DNA of 26,303 nt from an uncultured Alphaproteobacteria bacterium (GTDB taxonomy: Bacteria; Pseudomonadota; Alphaproteobacteria; Puniceispirillales; UBA1172), in the NCBI GenBank assembly GCA_937952245.1, contig CALFYS010000042.1, positions 1 to 26,303 of the forward strand. Reading direction: 5' to 3'. Below are positions 25,550 to 26,303 of the stretch, one piece after another. Positions within the stretch are counted from its first letter, which is position 1; every line of letters starts with the position of its first letter. A program made the translations under genes and the position numbers. Under the pieces are notes generated by a model, which searched no databases, was not told where the DNA came from, and saw only the letters and a program-made list of their open reading frames with translations.

Positions 25550-25571
25550 CTTCGAACGTTGATCAGCGTGA

Positions 25572-25838
25572 TTAGGCGGCCATGGCCTTAATGCGTGCTG
25601 AAAGACGGGAAAGCTTACGTGCTACCGTGTTTTTATGCATGACACCACGGGTCACGCCACGATGCATTTCAGGCTGTGCTGCTTTCAGTGCTGCCCGCGC
25701 TTCTTCTGCGTTACCAGCAGAGATGGCTTCTTCGACTTTCTTGACGAATGTGCGAATCCGGCTGCGGCGGTTGCTGTTCACTTCATTAAACGCTTCGTTA
25801 CGACGAATGCGCTTTTTTGCTGACATATGGTTTGCCAT
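25572..25838 (-). CDS. rpsT: 30S ribosomal protein S20
   Basis: An 88-residue, very basic helical protein binding 16S rRNA. The N-terminal MANHMSAKKRIRRNE and internal SRIRTFVKKVEEAI and KNTVARKLSRLSARIK are the standard S20 pattern. AGGA lies about 8 nt before the ATG. It has its own promoter and a strong terminator, so it is monocistronic. Placement next to dnaA is common in alphaproteobacteria. Confidence 0.98.
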   Translation of the reverse strand: MANHMSAKKRIRRNEAFNEVNSNRRSRIRTFVKKVEEAISAGNAEEARAALKAAQPEMHRGVTRGVMHKNTVARKLSRLSARIKAMAA

Positions 25839-25912
25839 GTTGTGATCCTGTAATGACCAGTTGATGTCTATAATATATGGGCTGAACGGTCATAAACCGC
25901 CAGCGGTGGCAT

Positions 25913-25942
25913 CTTATGCCTGATTGTGCCTTGATATGTCAA
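25913..25942 (-). promoter_or_regulatory. rpsT promoter
   Basis: On the minus strand a perfect TTGACA (25937-25942) is followed 18 bp later by CATAAG (25913-25918, 4/6). Transcription would start near 25906, within the short inverted repeat ACCGC-CA-GCGGT (25896-25907), giving a leader of about 65 nt. Confidence 0.6.
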
Positions 25943-25983
25943 GCGGTTTCGCCATTTTCCCATTATTCGGCATCGGCCATATC

Positions 25984-26303
25984 TCACGGTTTTGGCCGCA
26001 ACATGATTTTCCACAAATCTTTAAGGGCTGACGGGGTTTTATTAATCGTCAGGGTTTCATTCCGGCGTTGCCAAATATTCGGGGTCGATTGAACCCAGCC
26101 CAAGGGGATTAACGCCTGTTTATAATAGGCCATAACCTGATCAGGATGGGCATCCCCATTTAAATAAATCGTCACAATCCGCCCTTCAGGATTATCAAAG
26201 GCAAAGCCCAAGCCTTTCTCAATCGTCAACGCGGGCATGATGGGGACATCCCCCACCCATTTCGCTTGATCAGGCGTTTCAGCATGGGATGAGGCCGGCA
26301 TCA
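25984..26303 (-). CDS. Small exported hypothetical protein (5' end outside the window)
   Basis: The frame is open to the window edge, so the true start is probably upstream. The visible 105 residues begin MPASSHAETPDQ, which looks like the end of a signal peptide with an A-type cleavage after SHA. The mature part has VPIMPALTIEKGLGFAFDNPEGRIV, then HPDQVMAYYKQALIPLGWVQS and a short charged tail. I recall small alphaproteobacterial proteins with this 'MPgL...FD.P.GRIV...YY...LP.LGW' pattern near rpsT, of unknown function. No catalytic motif is visible. It is in the same direction as rpsT with 145 bp between, which hold the rpsT promoter. Confidence 0.7.
   Translation of the reverse strand, partial: MPASSHAETPDQAKWVGDVPIMPALTIEKGLGFAFDNPEGRIVTIYLNGDAHPDQVMAYYKQALIPLGWVQSTPNIWQRRNETLTINKTPSALKDLWKIMLRPKP

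Larger units (their letters stand above)
24939..25571. other. 633-bp gene-free AT-rich region upstream of dnaA (possible origin or leader)
   Basis: I see no credible gene here. Contents: a dnaA promoter candidate (25141-25169); a palindrome GTCTTTAAGAC (25093-25103) flanked by two TCATGATT copies (25082-25089, 25113-25120); poly-T and poly-A tracts from about 25190 to 25300, including a 9-bp A/T-only inverted repeat (25260-25282, AAAAAAATT/AATTTTTTT); three GANTC sites (25386, 25438, 25451) that the CcrM methyltransferase would recognise; and the rpsT terminator at its right end. No match to the DnaA box TTWTNCACA is found on either strand, so an oriC call is not supported, though the AT-rich tract would suit strand opening. 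Confidence 0.5.

Noticed and set aside
1..26303. CRISPR, insertion sequences, prophage, tRNA or rRNA genes
   Set aside because: No regularly spaced repeats, transposase or integrase motifs, or cloverleaf/rRNA sequence were seen.

Overview
The window looks like the chromosome-replication neighbourhood of an alphaproteobacterium. The evidence is the rpsT-dnaA adjacency, the long two-domain dCTP deaminase of the alphaproteobacterial type, an argD-argF-hslO cluster, and a RegB/RegA (PrrB/PrrA, ActS/ActR) redox two-component pair. Base composition is near 50% GC by eye. A marine lineage such as SAR116 would fit, but that is inference; I cannot confirm a genus from sequence alone.

Layout. (1) 2-4843: a Cys-type sulfatase/phosphonate-hydrolase family protein on the minus strand is divergent from an orphan YnjD-like ABC ATPase, followed on the plus strand by GTP cyclohydrolase I (folE) and a TrkH-family K+ channel subunit. 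(2) 4867-10583, minus strand: a tight six-gene run in transcription order: ABC-2 permease, dCTP deaminase, argD, argF, hslO and a putative Tat lipoprotein. Gaps are at most 24 bp and two joints are 4-bp ATGA overlaps. (3) 10693-13350, plus strand: recX, then acetyl-CoA synthetase (acs) closed by a strong intrinsic terminator. (4) 13360-13638, minus: a small LuxR-type helix-turn-helix protein with an odd lipoprotein-like N-terminus. (5) 13758-24938, minus: nine colinear genes in transcription order dnaA, dnaN, recF, gyrB, regB, regA, metZ, a DMT exporter and a LysE-type exporter. (6) 24939-25571: a 633-bp AT-rich gene-free region upstream of dnaA. (7) rpsT with a recognisable promoter and terminator, and the 3' part of a small exported hypothetical protein cut by the window edge.

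Functionally the window joins core replication (initiator, sliding clamp, RecF, gyrase B) to redox signalling (RegBA), a methionine step and two exporters, and separately groups nucleotide-pool control (dCTP deaminase), the arginine branch (ArgD, ArgF) and the redox chaperone Hsp33. I saw no transposase, integrase, CRISPR array, tRNA, rRNA or phage gene. I see no clearly new multi-gene system. The most unusual items are the structured spacer between Shine-Dalgarno and AUG in the folE leader, the lipoprotein-signal/LuxR-HTH chimera, the repeat/hairpin block between dnaA and dnaN, and the oriC-like but DnaA-box-free region before dnaA.
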